From Nissolia schottii (Eukaryota; Streptophyta; Magnoliopsida; Fabales; Fabaceae), in NCBI GenBank assembly GCA_003254905.1, contig QANU01073670.1, positions 205,892-269,891 of the forward strand: DNA of 64,000 nucleotides, written 5' to 3'. The position numbers and the translations under genes were made by a program. The notes below the pieces were generated by a model. The model was not told the origin of the DNA. It was given only the letters and a program-made list of their open reading frames with translations, and did not search any database. Positions 1 through 12,771 of this stretch are shown piece after piece (within the stretch, counting starts at the first letter, position 1; each line of letters starts with the position of its first letter).

Positions 1-75
1 ACTAAAGAGATGCTTGAACCATTGCCACGTACTGCTGCTGCACTTGGATTCTCTCTGCGTGACCATGACGCATAG
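1..75 (+). CDS. 3' end of an unrecognised gene (last 24 codons)
   Basis: The window opens in an open reading frame (frame 1) that runs 24 codons to a TAG at 73-75. The residues end ...LGFSLRDHDA and the segment is richer in G+C (repeated GCT GCT GCA codons) than the AT-rich sequence that follows, which suggests the last exon of a real gene starting upstream. I do not recognise the family from so short a piece, and a chance open frame cannot be excluded. Confidence 0.35.
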   Translation, partial: TKEMLEPLPRTAAALGFSLRDHDA

Positions 76-2820
76 TAAATGTTAAATTAATTGTTTCCCA
101 TTGACAGTATTATAGTATATGGTTAATTTATAGATAACTATTTGCTATATTCTTTTTATAGCTTAATTTGACATTGCCAGCTCTAACATTTAAATTTGAG
201 GGTCTTAGTTGGTCTCCCACTAATATATAATACCAGATACCTTTTTTCAGGGTGATGATATATCCATATACACTTCAATAAGTTAATCCGCATTCTGGCA
301 AACTGAATTTGAAATGTGAGAAATTCACCAAAGAAAATTGGTGTATATTTGACACCAATAGGTGAAAAAGGATGCATGTAGAAGAGCAACAGCAGAAGAT
401 TAAGAAGATTCGTACAGCGTTTTGCAGACGGTCCAAATTCGTATGGAGGTTATGGAGCCACAGCCAAACAAGCCAAAACTTCAGCTTACTCTCATATACA
501 GGTTTGGGAGAATGATTCTTCTCTTGATTAATTATACTATATGATACAAATGCCCAAGCTAGTTTGTACAAATATATACACAATTAACTAACCATAACCG
601 CTAACCAACTCTCTGTTCTGGTTGGTTGGGGAATCTAACTGCTATAACGACTAAGTTTATATTAAGTTAAGTAGTGTTGTTGATGCTTCAAGGGGGCTTA
701 TACGAATGTCATAATGCAGAGGCATTTAGAGTTGCTTCTGCAATTTTATGCTTGGGTGGTAATTGTCACATTAGCATAAATGTACTTTCACTAGTCTTAA
801 TTACCTCAACTACCTCAAAGGTTTAACAAATAATAACATATAATTGGATAGTAATGCAAAATTTTAAAAATGTAAAAAAAAAAAATAATCTATTAATAAA
901 AACATAACATGTAGATGGCATAATTATGCATGTTATTAGATTTAACCTGAAATTATTATTCAATAAATATATAATTATTTTTTTTAATAAAAATATCTAA
1001 AAATTTGAACCATTAAACATATGACAGAATCTTTAGAACCTTTTTTTTTTTTTGAAGAAAAAAAGAGGGCATCAATTAGAATGGATGGGTCAATGTCAGT
1101 AGAAGAGGATCCCAAATTGATGATATTCATCATCATCTTGTTGATGATAAAACAATTCCTAAACTAGTTGTGATGAAAAGGGCTCTTGGAAAGCTAGTTT
1201 GTTTTGGTTCTCAAATAGGGAAAACATTGATTAATTAAGGGGTCCAACGCAATTAATGAGGTGATATGTCAAGTAATTATCCTGAAGAAGCTGATGGTAA
1301 CATAAACAAAAATCAACCTGGCAAGCTATTTATGAGGCAGCATTCGTTGTCAGCATTGGTCTGATTAAGCCATGGATTATGCTCTAATCGTCTAATCCCT
1401 ATAATCACCAGCTATTACTAACTTACTCTGTTTTGGAGAAAACGTATCCCTCATTCCCTCTCCCAATTGCAGAACTTAATAATAATATATTTATTTTTGG
1501 TGAACACTTAATGATAATAATAACTAATGTGGTTTGATAGACACTCCATGCTTGCCAAACAAATGTTATTTTTTTAGGGAGTAGTTATTTTTAATAGTAA
1601 TAGTAAGGTTAAAAGTAGTGAGTAATCATAACAATAAAAGTGGAAATAAAGTTGGACACCAAAAAGTAATTGTTCCTTAGTATCCGCTCTTTATAGTATG
1701 TAAAATAATAATAATTATAATTATAATTATAATTTATTGTGTAACAGTACCTTCCTTGATCATCGTGCTCAGATATTCATAGTGTTAATTAGTCAAGGGT
1801 TTAATTTCGACATACACTCGTAATATTGTGGAGGACTATTCTACTAAACCCTCTATCAATTAGTGAAAGAAGCTCTAACAATCTTTAACACATGTAACAC
1901 TAAAAATAATGAAGTTTAAAACCCATATATTTCACCATTTTATGTAATTTTGACAACATCAGAAGATTAAAAGTCATGATAGATTTATTCTACTGTATTT
2001 TTTTCCTTACTTATATCATTTATATAAATACGTACATTTTCTCCTCACTTTGTTAATATTTTTTATTTTATTTCTGTCAATTTTTTATTTGATAAAACCA
2101 ATACTTCACTTTATTTTTGCATGTTTATTAATTAATTCTTATATGGATGAATGAACGACACTCTTATGTCTAATATAGTAATATATAATAATTTACCCTT
2201 GAATTGATTGAATTTCTATATATCAAAATCAATTATAACTCTTTTGTTCTAGCAATCATATGATAATACCTTATTGCCTGCACTGATCGGGAATGTAGGA
2301 TGTGAATTGAGTATCATAATATCTCAACAAACGACACTATCTTATGTACTCCAATTGACTCTCCTGTATATGTAATGATATTTACGAAATTGTCAAACTG
2401 TTATCAAATACATATGCTGGCCTCATCACGCTTGTCTTACTAATAACCATTTTTTTTTCACAAATTTCTACAGGTGAATGTGAAATTGAATATTAATTAT
2501 TTTTAAATTTAACTGAATTATGTTTATCAATATCCTATTTGTTGGCTACAGAAACTCCCATGTTTTATTTGATATGTCCTATATTTTTGTTTTATCGAAT
2601 ATAACAGAGGCTAATTTTTCTTTTGACAAAAATAATAGAATTAATTAAATATATTATATGTCATTTAAAAAAGTCAAAAACACAGCTTCTTAAATTTATG
2701 TCTTGATACATAGTCATAAGGGACATAGCGGAAGGTACTTTGCAGCATTTAACAATAGAAAATTCTAAAAGCTGTACAGTAACCTTTAAATACAACATAT
2801 AATTCCGGCACTTTGAAACC

Positions 2821-2932
2821 GCCAATGGCGTGGCGATACATTAGATAGAGACCTAAATATCGATGAAGGGGATAAAATGACAACTAAGTTTGGTGCTTTC
2901 TTAGGAGCCAATGGCTTGGCGATACATTAGAT
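2821..2932. repeat. Short direct duplication, 26 bp, copies 86 bp apart
   Basis: The 26-bp stretch at 2821-2846, beginning GCCAATGGCG, recurs at 2907-2932 with one mismatch. The flanks differ. It reads as a small local duplication, not a coding repeat. Confidence 0.7.
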
Positions 2933-3420
2933 CGAGGAATGCAGGAATAATGATACAATATTATTTCATATTGAAGAGTTGCCTTTTTATCCGATTATCT
3001 AATCTATGCATATTGTCAAATCATATACATGATTGTGGCACCGAATAATCTCGCGTCATTAGCTAAAAAAAGTCAGCCGCAAATATCATATAGGCTTCTT
3101 TTGTAAAATCAAAATATGAGCCTATCCATATATAGATGTGGTTCTCACCCCTCGCCTTTTATTTATTTTGTGACATGTAGCTTGTGGCCTAGTTTTCCTA
3201 GCTTTATATTTATTTCAGGCTCGATTTAAAATTTTAAAAAAAAACCTAAATAAACTCATTGCACGTACCAAACAAAAAATCATTGCATTGATCAATGATC
3301 ACATAACTAGCCATATCTTTCTTTTAGCGGGACGGTCATAAAATTTGACAGCATGTGTGTATTATACTTCATGAAATTGATGGTTACGGAAGCCGGAGGT
3401 GTGGCGTGTGGCGTGCTGGT

Positions 3421-3565
3421 GTGAGTATAATTTTTACTCATAAAAATAAAAAAATATTTTTTAATTAACCATCTACCACTATTTTATGTGATCTCTATTA
3501 TTGTGAGAGAATTATCACATCATAAATTTTATGAGATTATTTTTATGAATAAAAAAAATGGTCAC
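3421..3565. mobile_element. Small inverted-repeat element (MITE-like), 145 bp
   Basis: Left end GTGAGTATAATTTTTACTCA and right end, read in reverse complement, GTGACCATTTTTTTTATTCA match over about 33 bp with a shared TCATAAAAATA core. The interior is AT-rich and non-coding. No clear target duplication was found, so the family is unassigned. Confidence 0.4.
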
Positions 3566-4879
3566 TATAATAAATTTAGCTTAAAATCAAATTTTACTAC
3601 AAAAGTTTGACTTAAAGCTACACCATTATTAATTACACTTAAAAATATGTAACTCTTAATTACATTTATGGGTACCATCATTTTTAGGACCTAACTCTTT
3701 TTCTTTCCTAATTTTGCTAACTGATACCCTTAGGACATAGATTAAAAAAGTTTAAATAGTAAGTTTTGAGTTGATAAAATATTTAATATCTTTAAAAACA
3801 GATAAATTTTATATTTTCTTATACAAATTTACTATTTATATTTTCTTAACAAGTGTCTTTAAAAGTTTTATTTGCAAAATTCTTTTTAAAAAAATTCTAT
3901 TCGATCTCATCTGCTGCTCAATGTTCTTGGAATCTATATTGTCAAAATTCCAACAACTTTTAGCCGCTGACCTTTCTGGTACATAGAATATTGGAACTAC
4001 TTTCATTCATACATGCTACCATAAATCAAGTACGTATCAGTGTGCGGAGTAACTATTAGATTGTTTTAGACAAAGCCCTCGGCTTCTGTTCAGATCATGC
4101 ATAATAAGAGGACCACGTTAAGGAATGAAGAATTTGAAGGAGATTAATTGCGGCCTAACTTTCTCGGTCGTGCTTTGGCATTTTTCTCTTTACTTACTTT
4201 TTCTCCAAATCTCATACGACCTCATCAAATTTGTTATATATTTATTTATTTTTCTCTAAAAAGGAGTGGTGGAATTCTTGTCATTACTAATGCACTTGTA
4301 TTTCTCCGAGCAATAATAGAGACAAACTACTTAAAGTTGAGTAAAAATGCTCTATGAGAAATAAGTGTACAATAAATAAAAAGTATTATGAATTCTCCGT
4401 ATTAATGCTAAACACGTGGCCTTGATCAATCAGTGGCTATGAATTAAATAAAAGAAGAAATTAGATGTACCATATATCATACCCCAATGTCTCTGATTCA
4501 AAATTAGGCCAAATATAATAAATAATTAAGAATATATTTAATCTTTTGTCTCCCTTATATTTCTTTGCTGCTGTACCCTATCGTTCCCTCTAACTAATTT
4601 TTCTTCCCATAGAATAAGCCAATTTAATCTAGGGTAAGCCTTAAAGTCAAAATATAGACAGGCCTATAGTCATCAAGATCTCTTCTTTTTCTGTGTATGT
4701 TACATATGGTTACATCCAAAAGTGAAGAACATTATATACTATTAAGACATATATATGGATCAACAGACCTATGATGTCAGTTGCATTATAGGATGGTGTG
4801 TATAACCTAAGCCAAATCAAACCATTACAAGCATATATATATAGCTACATTAAATATAATTAATTAATTAATTAATCAA

Positions 4880-7467
4880 TCAGTTCCAGTTCATGTCGTG
4901 TAGTTGAAATTGTTGCCTCAGCACTGTAGTACCATCCCCCAGAATCACGTTCGGGTGGTGAAACGTTGCGGTCTGTGGTGGAATCTGGCTAAGCAGGGAA
5001 ACGAATGAAGTGTTATCCTCATGAGCGTTGCTGCTGCTTCCTCCACTGTAGTTAAGATCACCATGGAATCGCTTGCTTGAAGAAGACGTCCCTGGAGACC
5101 CTGCTTCATAAAATAAACGTCAAGTTAGTTAGTGCACGTTTCGTGGAGAGGTTGTTATTATATGTGTATTTGTTTGTGACCTTTTCTTTTGCCAAATGAG
5201 TTCAGATATTATCTATAATGACAAGAATACCCTTTAGAATATATTGAGATATTCTAATATCCTATTAGAATATATTAAGATATCATAATATTATCGTAAA
5301 TTATATTCAAGATTAATTTAGATTGATTTAAATTGATTCAGTTTGTTGTTAGGTTTATTTTCTCATTATTGTTCTAATTCTCTGTCTAGCCTATGAATAG
5401 GCGTTGGTTCATTTGTATTCGACAACACAAGATTAACAAACATTTCTCCTCCAATATTTTATTTGTCTTTCTCTCTTGTTTTCCCGTGCCTATTATTTTT
5501 ATAATTCAAGATGAAACTTAACATGGTATCAGAGCCATGGTACCCACCCTGACAACCTGACCTACTTCCGCTACCTCGAGTTCTTTTGAACTCATATCTA
5601 TAATCTCTAAATTTTCGTACAACCAAAATTCTTTGAAACCCCTAATTTCACTCTCAAATTTGCCTTGATTTGGCATTGAAAATTAATATTCCCCAAATTG
5701 GGGTTTCTTGATATTGTCTTGTGGCTTTGTTTAGTTTCTACCTTAGAGTTTAAGGTGGTTAAGCAGTGATTAAACTCTAATTGAGTTTGTTGATGTAGCC
5801 TTATGGCTTTGATTTGGAGCCAGTTGTTGTGACGTTGAAGGAAGATCGAAGAGGCTCGAACGAAGGTCGAAGACTTCCGGAAACTAGGAATTTCAGCGGT
5901 TGCTTCTAGGAATTGCTTCTACCAAGTGGTAGTCAAGCATTTGATATTGATCCTGTGATGTGACTTGATTTGCATCCAGTTATGTGACGTTGATGGAAGA
6001 TCAAAGAGGCCCAAACAAAGGTCAAAGACTTCCAGAAACCAGGAACTTCAGTGGCTGCTTCTATGAACTCGTCCGCCTTTATGCAGGCACTATATATAGT
6101 CATTTAATTAATTGTGGCAAGCTTAATTAAAGCTAGATAAGCTTTAACTTGTGGGGGGTGTTAGAATATATTGAAATATTCTAATATCCTATTAGAATAT
6201 ATTAAGATATTATAATATCCTAGTATATTGTAGATTATATTCAAGATTGATTTAAATTGATTCAGTTTGTTATTAGGTTTATTTTCTCATTATTGTTCTG
6301 ATTCTATGCCTAGCCTATAAATAGGTGTTGGTTCATTTGTATTCGACAACACAAGATTAACAAACATTTCTCCTCTAATATTTTCTTTGTCTTTCTCTCT
6401 TGTTTTCCCATGCCTATTAGTTTGAAGAAGAGACAAGGTGAGAATCGTAACCGTTTTGCATGCTTTGATCGGCTGCCAAGATGATTCCATCGAAGAAGTT
6501 GTCATGCTCGTTTTGAAGCCCCATCGGTTCATGGTAGCTAGTGCTCTTAGCCATTGACAAAGTTGACATGGTCGGCGCCGCCACCATGGCCGCTTGGTCC
6601 ATCATGGAAATCAGCTCCTTCTCATGATGATGATGATGATCCATCAAGGGTGGCCTGATTGGAACAAGGTTGTGGGCGGTGTTGATGCTCTTCTTGTATA
6701 TTCGGCACAAAACCCAATCATCAAGCTACAAAACAAAACAAAAAACGACGAAAACAATTCAATCTTTTATTCTAAAAAATAAACATATGAATAAATGAAT
6801 ATTAATTAATTTATACCCTGAGGGAATTGATATTCTTGTTGCTGGCATGTAGCGGATTAGGAGCCAGAGAAGGAGGCTTGGAGCTAGAACTGTTGCCGGA
6901 AAGCCTATACTCATGCATAATCCAATTGGTCTTAACCCCTTTGGGAGGCTTCCCACCGTAAAAAACAAGCGCTTTCTTCACTCCAACTTTCTGGCTATTC
7001 CCATCGGACGATAGTATAGGCTTGTCCGTTCCAGTAGCTTTCCAGTAACCGGAAGTAGCTGCCCTGTTTGGCCTCGCCCCGTTCGGGTATTTCCTATCCC
7101 TCGGGCTGAAGAAGTACCACTCCTGATCACCAAACGCTGCCTTACCTACGCACGCTCACAAAAGAAAGAAAAAAAAAAAGAAGGAAGAAAACAGAACAGA
7201 AAAGGTGCGTGTTTAAGCTAATAATGGACGGACGGAGACTATTCACAATTGAATGATTTTATGTTAAACGTACGTACTTGGGAGCTCCCATGGGTCGAAC
7301 TTGTAGAGATCGACCTCTGCGATGATGGCGACGGGAAGGGGTGCAGATGCGGCTTTTCTCTTGAGGTAGTGGACAACCAGTTCTTCGTCCGTTGGGTGGA
7401 ACCGGAACCCCGGTGGGAGCTGTGGCTGCTGCTGCCACCCTGACGATGAATCTGTGGTGCTGTCCAT
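4880..7467 (-). CDS. NAC-domain transcription factor (NAM / ANAC018-ANAC025-like), four exons
   Basis: Plant NAC proteins are nuclear DNA-binding regulators; this one most resembles the Arabidopsis ANAC018/NAM group. Exons on the minus strand: 7467-7278, 7145-6817, 6725-6452 and 5100-4880, about 337 aa. Exon 1 starts MDSTTDSSS and carries [19 protein letters not shown]. Exon 2 starts by completing [16 protein letters not shown] and holds the DNA-binding core [12 protein letters not shown] and [14 protein letters not shown]. Exon 3 gives [12 protein letters not shown], a His run and a variable region. Exon 4 gives [13 protein letters not shown] and ends LHDMNWN-TGA, like the family's C-terminus. 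Exon 1-2-3 junctions are clear GT/AG. The last junction is inferred: reading straight through exon 3 meets a TAA (6419-6417) contributed by an inserted LTR, and a phase-1 donor at 6451-6450 joined to the acceptor before 5100 restores the frame. If that donor is not used, the protein loses its last roughly 70 residues. CACGTG elements lie upstream. Confidence 0.88.
5233..6419 (+). mobile_element. Short LTR retrotransposon (TRIM-like) inside the NAC gene
   Basis: Two direct copies of a roughly 260-290 bp LTR lie at about 5233-5523 and 6159-6419. The second begins TGTTAGAATATATTG directly after a purine-rich tract (GTGGGGGG), a polypurine tract. The first is followed at 5524-5536 by TGGTATCAGAGCC, the classic initiator-Met tRNA primer-binding site. 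The interior is only about 635 bp and has no gag or pol frame, so the element is non-autonomous. Both outer ends are damaged: the left LTR lacks its TG start and the right LTR lacks about 30 bp before joining NAC exon 3, so no target duplication is visible. It lies opposite to the gene. Confidence 0.85.
5791..6070. repeat. Imperfect internal duplication in the LTR element
   Basis: About 110-140 bp at 5791-5930 recurs, diverged, at 5956-6070. Shared landmarks include GTGACGTTGA, GGAAGATC and AGACTTCC. The duplication fills much of the element's short interior and does not form a coding frame. Confidence 0.6.
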
Positions 7468-7976
7468 CAATATAATAATTACAACAGCCAGATACACCTC
7501 CTCTTGTATTAATCTTTCATGCATATAATATGCAAACCTTTTTTTGGAGCCCTTTTTAATTTCTTCTGCCTTTTTCCCCCTTTTCCTTTTCTTTTAATTT
7601 TTATGAGGGAAATTTCGGAAAAAGTAGCGGTGGGAAGATATGATAGATTAGAAATTAGTGTGAACGCTTAGGTATAATGGATGTTGATGATGAGTGATGA
7701 AGGATGGGTTGGGGTATACAGAGATATTTTGAGTGGGGTGATTGTGTGTGGGCATGAGTTGGGATAAATGTAGGGAAGAGAGTCAGGATGAGGGTTAAGG
7801 GTGACACGTGGTTGTGGGGACCAGTAAATAAACAAGAACGTGGCTGGTTTTGTGGGGGAGGAAAGAAGGGAGTTGGGGGAGCTTGGGAACGCAACGCCTT
7901 TGATGTCATGCTTTTCTTATGCAAACAAGGCCCCCATCACACACATCCCGCATTCACTTCATCGCACAGGAGAAAT

Positions 7977-8009
<33 letters not shown>

Positions 8010-8045
8010 CCATCGACTTGGTGACACGTGTGCGTGTGCATGTGC
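7468..8045 (-). promoter_or_regulatory. Upstream region of the NAC gene with CACGTG elements and a GA run
   Basis: Upstream of the NAC start there are two ACACGTG sites (about 7803-7810 and 8023-8030) of the G-box/ABRE type bound by bZIP and bHLH proteins, and a (GA)n run at 7979-8008, a common feature of plant core promoters and 5' leaders. The transcription start is not defined. Stress or ABA responsiveness would be inference only. Confidence 0.4.
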
Positions 8046-8099
8046 TCTCTACCTTTTGTGATCGCAGTCCTGTCTAAGTTTCTTGTTACTCCTTCTCAT

Positions 8100-10258
8100 C
8101 GGTAATAAGAATGTTAAGAAATTTTAAATTAAAAATGAATTGAAGATTGAATTTATTAAAGTGTTTTTATTTAATTTAATTAAAATATTTTATAATTAAG
8201 AAAAAAAATTAAAATTAATAAATTAGAAATATAATTATGAATACAACCATAAATTATTTCTTTAAAAGCTTAAAACAATTAAAATAGATAAGAGAGAATA
8301 ATTTTTATTCTGTTATATAAAGTGAACAAATTTGAGACATCTAAAAAAAAGCACGACCAAAATTTTTAATATTTTTCAGAATTCTAAACCTAAAAGACCT
8401 AGTAAATTTATTGAGGAAACCACTATAAAGAAATGGAAAAAAAAAAAAGGATAAGAACCGTTACAACTTAAAGCAACAAATAGTAGTCAATTCGAGAAAA
8501 CACCTAAAAAAAATTAAAATAGCATAAAGGAAAAAAAACACACACACACCAAAACGGATATTAGTTGTATTGTTGGATACAAATTCACATTAAGACCCAT
8601 CTTCTTAAGTTAAATTATTTTTTTGAAATTTATCTTTTTATTTCTTATATTTATATTTTATCACATTCGATACTTATAAACCTAAAAATTAAACTCAAAA
8701 TCACAGGTTTAAAAGATAAGAGACTCTTCTACTCAAGCCACAACACCTAGTTGGTGAGAAAATTTTTTTATCAAACATTAGTGTAATTTATTTTTATTAT
8801 GTGTGTATCCAAAATGATATGTTACATTTATGTTTAGCTAAGAATTTTTCTGTGGATAACACTCTCTCCCTTTATGATTCTATATACGTGGGTCATGGAT
8901 GCCTGTTGGAACGATACCAATTGACTCACTTAACCAAAAACAAATCAATAAAATGAGAATTTATAATTACTGCCTAAAAAATTAAAGAATTACATCATCG
9001 AAACCTTTGTGCAGCACTGGATTGTAGATAAAACAATTTCAAATGACATTTGTTTCTGGCAACCATATATTCCATACACCCTTCGCTTGAGGAGAGATGA
9101 AATAATTTTAATGGAACCACATGAAGTTAATTGTTAGTTTTGTGAAGCTTTGAATTTACCCATAATCCATGATGCATGTGCCTTGACGAAAATAAGCCAG
9201 AAAAACTGAAAGTTTGTTACTGATTTAACACTCATCTCACAATCTGTTTCAGCATAGATGCTTCCGCAGAATAACATGTGGGGTTTTATTGTTTTGGCTT
9301 GTCAACGTAATGCATTTTCGAAATGGTAAAATACACCTCACTAATTAAGGCATTCTTGCACTTTCAACAATACCCCATTTTTTCTCTCTCGTGTGATATA
9401 TAAACTAAAAAGTGTATTATATATACACACATGCCAAACGTGTACTGCACGTGCTGAAAACCTAACCACGTATATACTTCAAACAGTTTTTTGGTTTTGA
9501 TTTGCATAATTATCCTCCGCCCATTTTCTTCCCCTTTTTTCTGTTATATATACAAAGATTAGAACGTTACAGTCAATAATAACAAAAATTAAAAGGAGGC
9601 CATTAAGTATATACGCAAAAATTGTACAATTGCATGCACATATTACTTGTTCTTTTTTTTTTTTTCAAAAATAGAAGATGAAGACTTTATCCACCATATT
9701 AATCGAACCCTTTTTCTTGCGCTTTAAATTATTGCGATGCAGGATCAATCATTAGACGGTGAGATTAACCGCCAATCAATTGCTGTTAGTAAGCAAGATG
9801 GATTTTGCTTCTGCATTGCAGTATATGACGTCCGTTTAAACATCCACCAAAATTCCAAACAGACTGACGTGAAGCCATCATTGGCCATGTCCCATATGGC
9901 ATCCATCTGTATCAATATTTTGTCCAGTGCTTCATGATGTATGTAATTGGCAAGGGGCACAAGAAAGCAATCTTAATTTAATTTCATTATTTACATATTT
10001 CTCCATTCTGATTATATTCCAATAGCTTGCTAAAAGGTTCTAAGATATGCTTGTTAAATTTTATTCATCGATCATCAATTCTTTTATTTATCTTTTTTTC
10101 CTTTTTGGGTATGTAAGGTGGCAGTCTACTGAATTACAACACGCAAAATATTAAAATACCTGTAGGCTAGCTTGAGCTTCATTATTGAGATTCAGCACAG
10201 GATATGATAAGCCTTAATTTAAAGGATTTTGAGTCCATACGAGAACACAATCTTAATA
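8100..10258. other. Intergenic AT-rich stretch, nothing assigned
   Basis: A/T-rich sequence with poly-A tracts and a short CA run near 8538-8550. Two overlapping short frames on opposite strands near 9737-9960 have no recognisable family and look like chance. Confidence 0.6.
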
Positions 10259-11637
10259 GAAAGTGTTACGGACTAGCTCCGTGAAGGCCCAAAATGGCCC
10301 CGAATGTCTCCACTGACTATGGGCCCAACGCCTAATCCAGGTAACACTCGGCCCACGTCCACTAAGGGTACGGGTCCAAGTAAAGTTCATCTAGAGCCGC
10401 TAATCTAACCTCATAGATAGAAGGTGCTCTACGGATATAAAAGGATCCATCTACCAGGTATGATACTAGAACCCTTCTACATAACCTAATACATTTTGCT
10501 TACCAACCCTAACTTGGGCGTCGGAGTGCTTGCAACTACCCACGTTGCTGCCCAGCAGTCCGCACTACGAGAAAAACACGCATTACCGTCGGAGTAGTTA
10601 GCATCGAAATTTTTCCCGATTACCGTCGATTTTTCCACTTTCCGTCAGAACTGTACCGACAGTAATAGACTCGATGGAAACTTATTACTGTCGAATACGG
10701 AGAGTTGATAGAAGTTAACGTTGGTCAAGAACGACGGTAACGGCGGCCCAAGAACGGTTCAAGTTGAATCGTTTACCATCGAATACAACCGACGGTAATT
10801 ATATTAATATTTTAATCCAAATTACCGTTGGCTCTAGCCGACGGTAGTTGGTTTATATTTGCACATACTTTATGACAAATTACCGTCGAAAGCAACTGAC
10901 GATAATTATATTAATTTTTTAATCCAAATTTTTGTCGATTAGAACCGACAAAAATTTAATCATATTTGCACATACTTACCATCGAAAATATCCGACGATA
11001 ATTATATTAATTTTTTATCCGAATTGCCATCGGCTAGAATCGACAAAAAATTGATCATATTTGCACATACTTACTGTCGAAAATATCAAACAGTAATTAT
11101 ATTAATTTGTTAATTTACTTTTCTGTCAGATATTTGTGTGGGTAGTTTCTACCAATAAAGAAAATTAAATAAAAAATATATTATTTTTTAATAATTATAT
11201 ATTTAATAATATAATTATTTAATTAAATAATAAATTAAATAAATTATTTTTTAATCCTAAAAATTATATATAAAATAAATACATAATTGTATAATTGTTG
11301 AATTAGATACATATTAAATTCAATAATATATTTAGTAATTATAATAAATAATTTGATAGTTATCTAATACCAAAAAATTGACAATAAAATATCAAATTAA
11401 AAGGTATAATTAGCTCTATTTATTAAATAGGTGTACATTTAATTAATTAAATTATTATTTTTATTAAATATAATAAATAATTATATACAATATACAACCC
11501 TAATAGATACCTATTAATTGTAATACATAAATAGTACTCTATCCCTATAAATTATTAAAAATATATACAAGTTCAAAGTCAAAATATATATACTTAAAAA
11601 TTTTACAATGTATTAAAAAAACAATAAAAATGACTAA

Positions 11638-12190
11638 TCTCCTAAGTTTGCAACATCATCGTTGTCCTTGGAGGCATCATCATAGTAAGCATTGTCCATG
11701 TTATCTTCGTCAGACGATGAATCAACCAACAACCAATCAGGAGGCATCTGAGGGTCGACCGAACTGCTAGATCCTGGGGCAGATCCAGTGAAGCATGCTC
11801 ACATCCTCTGAAGCTTCTGTTTTAGCTTCTCCTTTGCCCTTAACTTCTTTGTTATGTCTTGCATCTGCTGCGGCTGGAGCATCTGTCTTGGAGCATCTAC
11901 TCTTTCTTGACCACTTGCATGTATAGCTCCTGGTTCAGCTTCAGCAGTGCTCGCGAAGATCTTTTTGCTCTTGCGTCAGTGTCCCACTGGTAGACGAAGC
12001 CGCCGATCTAGGGCCCCTCGTGGTAACTGAGAGCTATGTGCCTTGGTCGTACACGCGGTTGCGTTTCATACCGCCAACCACCTCGAGCCAGACTGTATTC
12101 TCATCAACAGGGTCTAGCTCGGTACCCGGGGGTGCACTCTCAGCCCGCTGAGTTTGTGCAGTCTGAAGTGTCTCCTCAAATGTAACCTAC
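11638..12190 (-). pseudogene. Broken TNP1/Ptta-type CACTA transposase gene, C-terminal part
   Basis: Minus-strand translation gives, from right to left, FEETLQTAQTQRAE, then VDENTVWLEVVGGMKRNRVY, then a premature TAG directly after DQGT, then TTRGPRS, then an acidic tail with PPDWLLVDSSSDEDNMDN. The VWLEVVGG...RVY block is characteristic of plant Ptta/En/Spm transposase-associated proteins. At least one stop and at least one frame change separate the blocks. Confidence 0.75.
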
Positions 12191-12646
12191 GAAAATAAAA
12201 AAGTTAACGATTATTATTATAGGAAATTAAAATTTAACAAATATATGGGAAATTAACATTTACTATTTATGTAATAAAAAAATTAACAATTGTTAATATA
12301 TGAGATTACTCACTACAGTTTGTTGTGAGTGAAATATATAAGGGAAAAATATATTTTTTTTTGAAATTTGAATGCAGTCTAGGTCTTATCACATCACAAT
12401 TAATGTCATGATGAGTCTACCATAGCAAGTTAAGCAGAGAATCTATCTATTCTATGTTATGATATGATAATTTAAGACAGTGAGTGACAAAGTCAATAAG
12501 AAGTGGGTCACTAATAGTAGTATATAACGAGGACTTAATGCACAGAGAAATGACGATAATAAACAAGATTACGTCAATAAACCCTAAACCCTAAACTTTA
12601 AACCAACATAAAAGTACTAGTTATTACATAAAAGTTATTATTACTT

Positions 12647-12771
12647 CCCCAAGCTAACACCTAACCACCCACCATCTTGGGCTTTGTCATTATTAATCCC
12701 CCAAGCTGACACCTAACCACCCACCATGTTGGACTTTGTTATTATTACTCCCGCAAGCTAACACTTAGCCA
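12647..12771. repeat. Tandem repeat, 52-bp unit, about 2.4 copies
   Basis: The landmark AAGCTRACAC starts at 12651, 12703 and 12755, exactly 52 bp apart; the third copy is incomplete. It lies inside the CACTA element. Confidence 0.85.

Larger units (their letters stand above)
76..4860. other. Intergenic AT-rich sequence without a recognisable gene
   Basis: Long runs of A and T, short AT microsatellites (for example an ATT/AAT run near 1705-1735 and a TTAA run near 4858-4875) and only short, composition-driven open frames. The first few hundred bases may be the 3' untranslated region of the gene ending at 75. The 3' untranslated region of the minus-strand NAC gene should lie just left of 4880. 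A short duplication and a small inverted-repeat element in this stretch are listed separately. Confidence 0.6.

Noticed and set aside
9737-9960. Two overlapping frames of about 66-71 codons on opposite strands.
   Set aside because: No family signature, no neighbouring exons, and length expected by chance.
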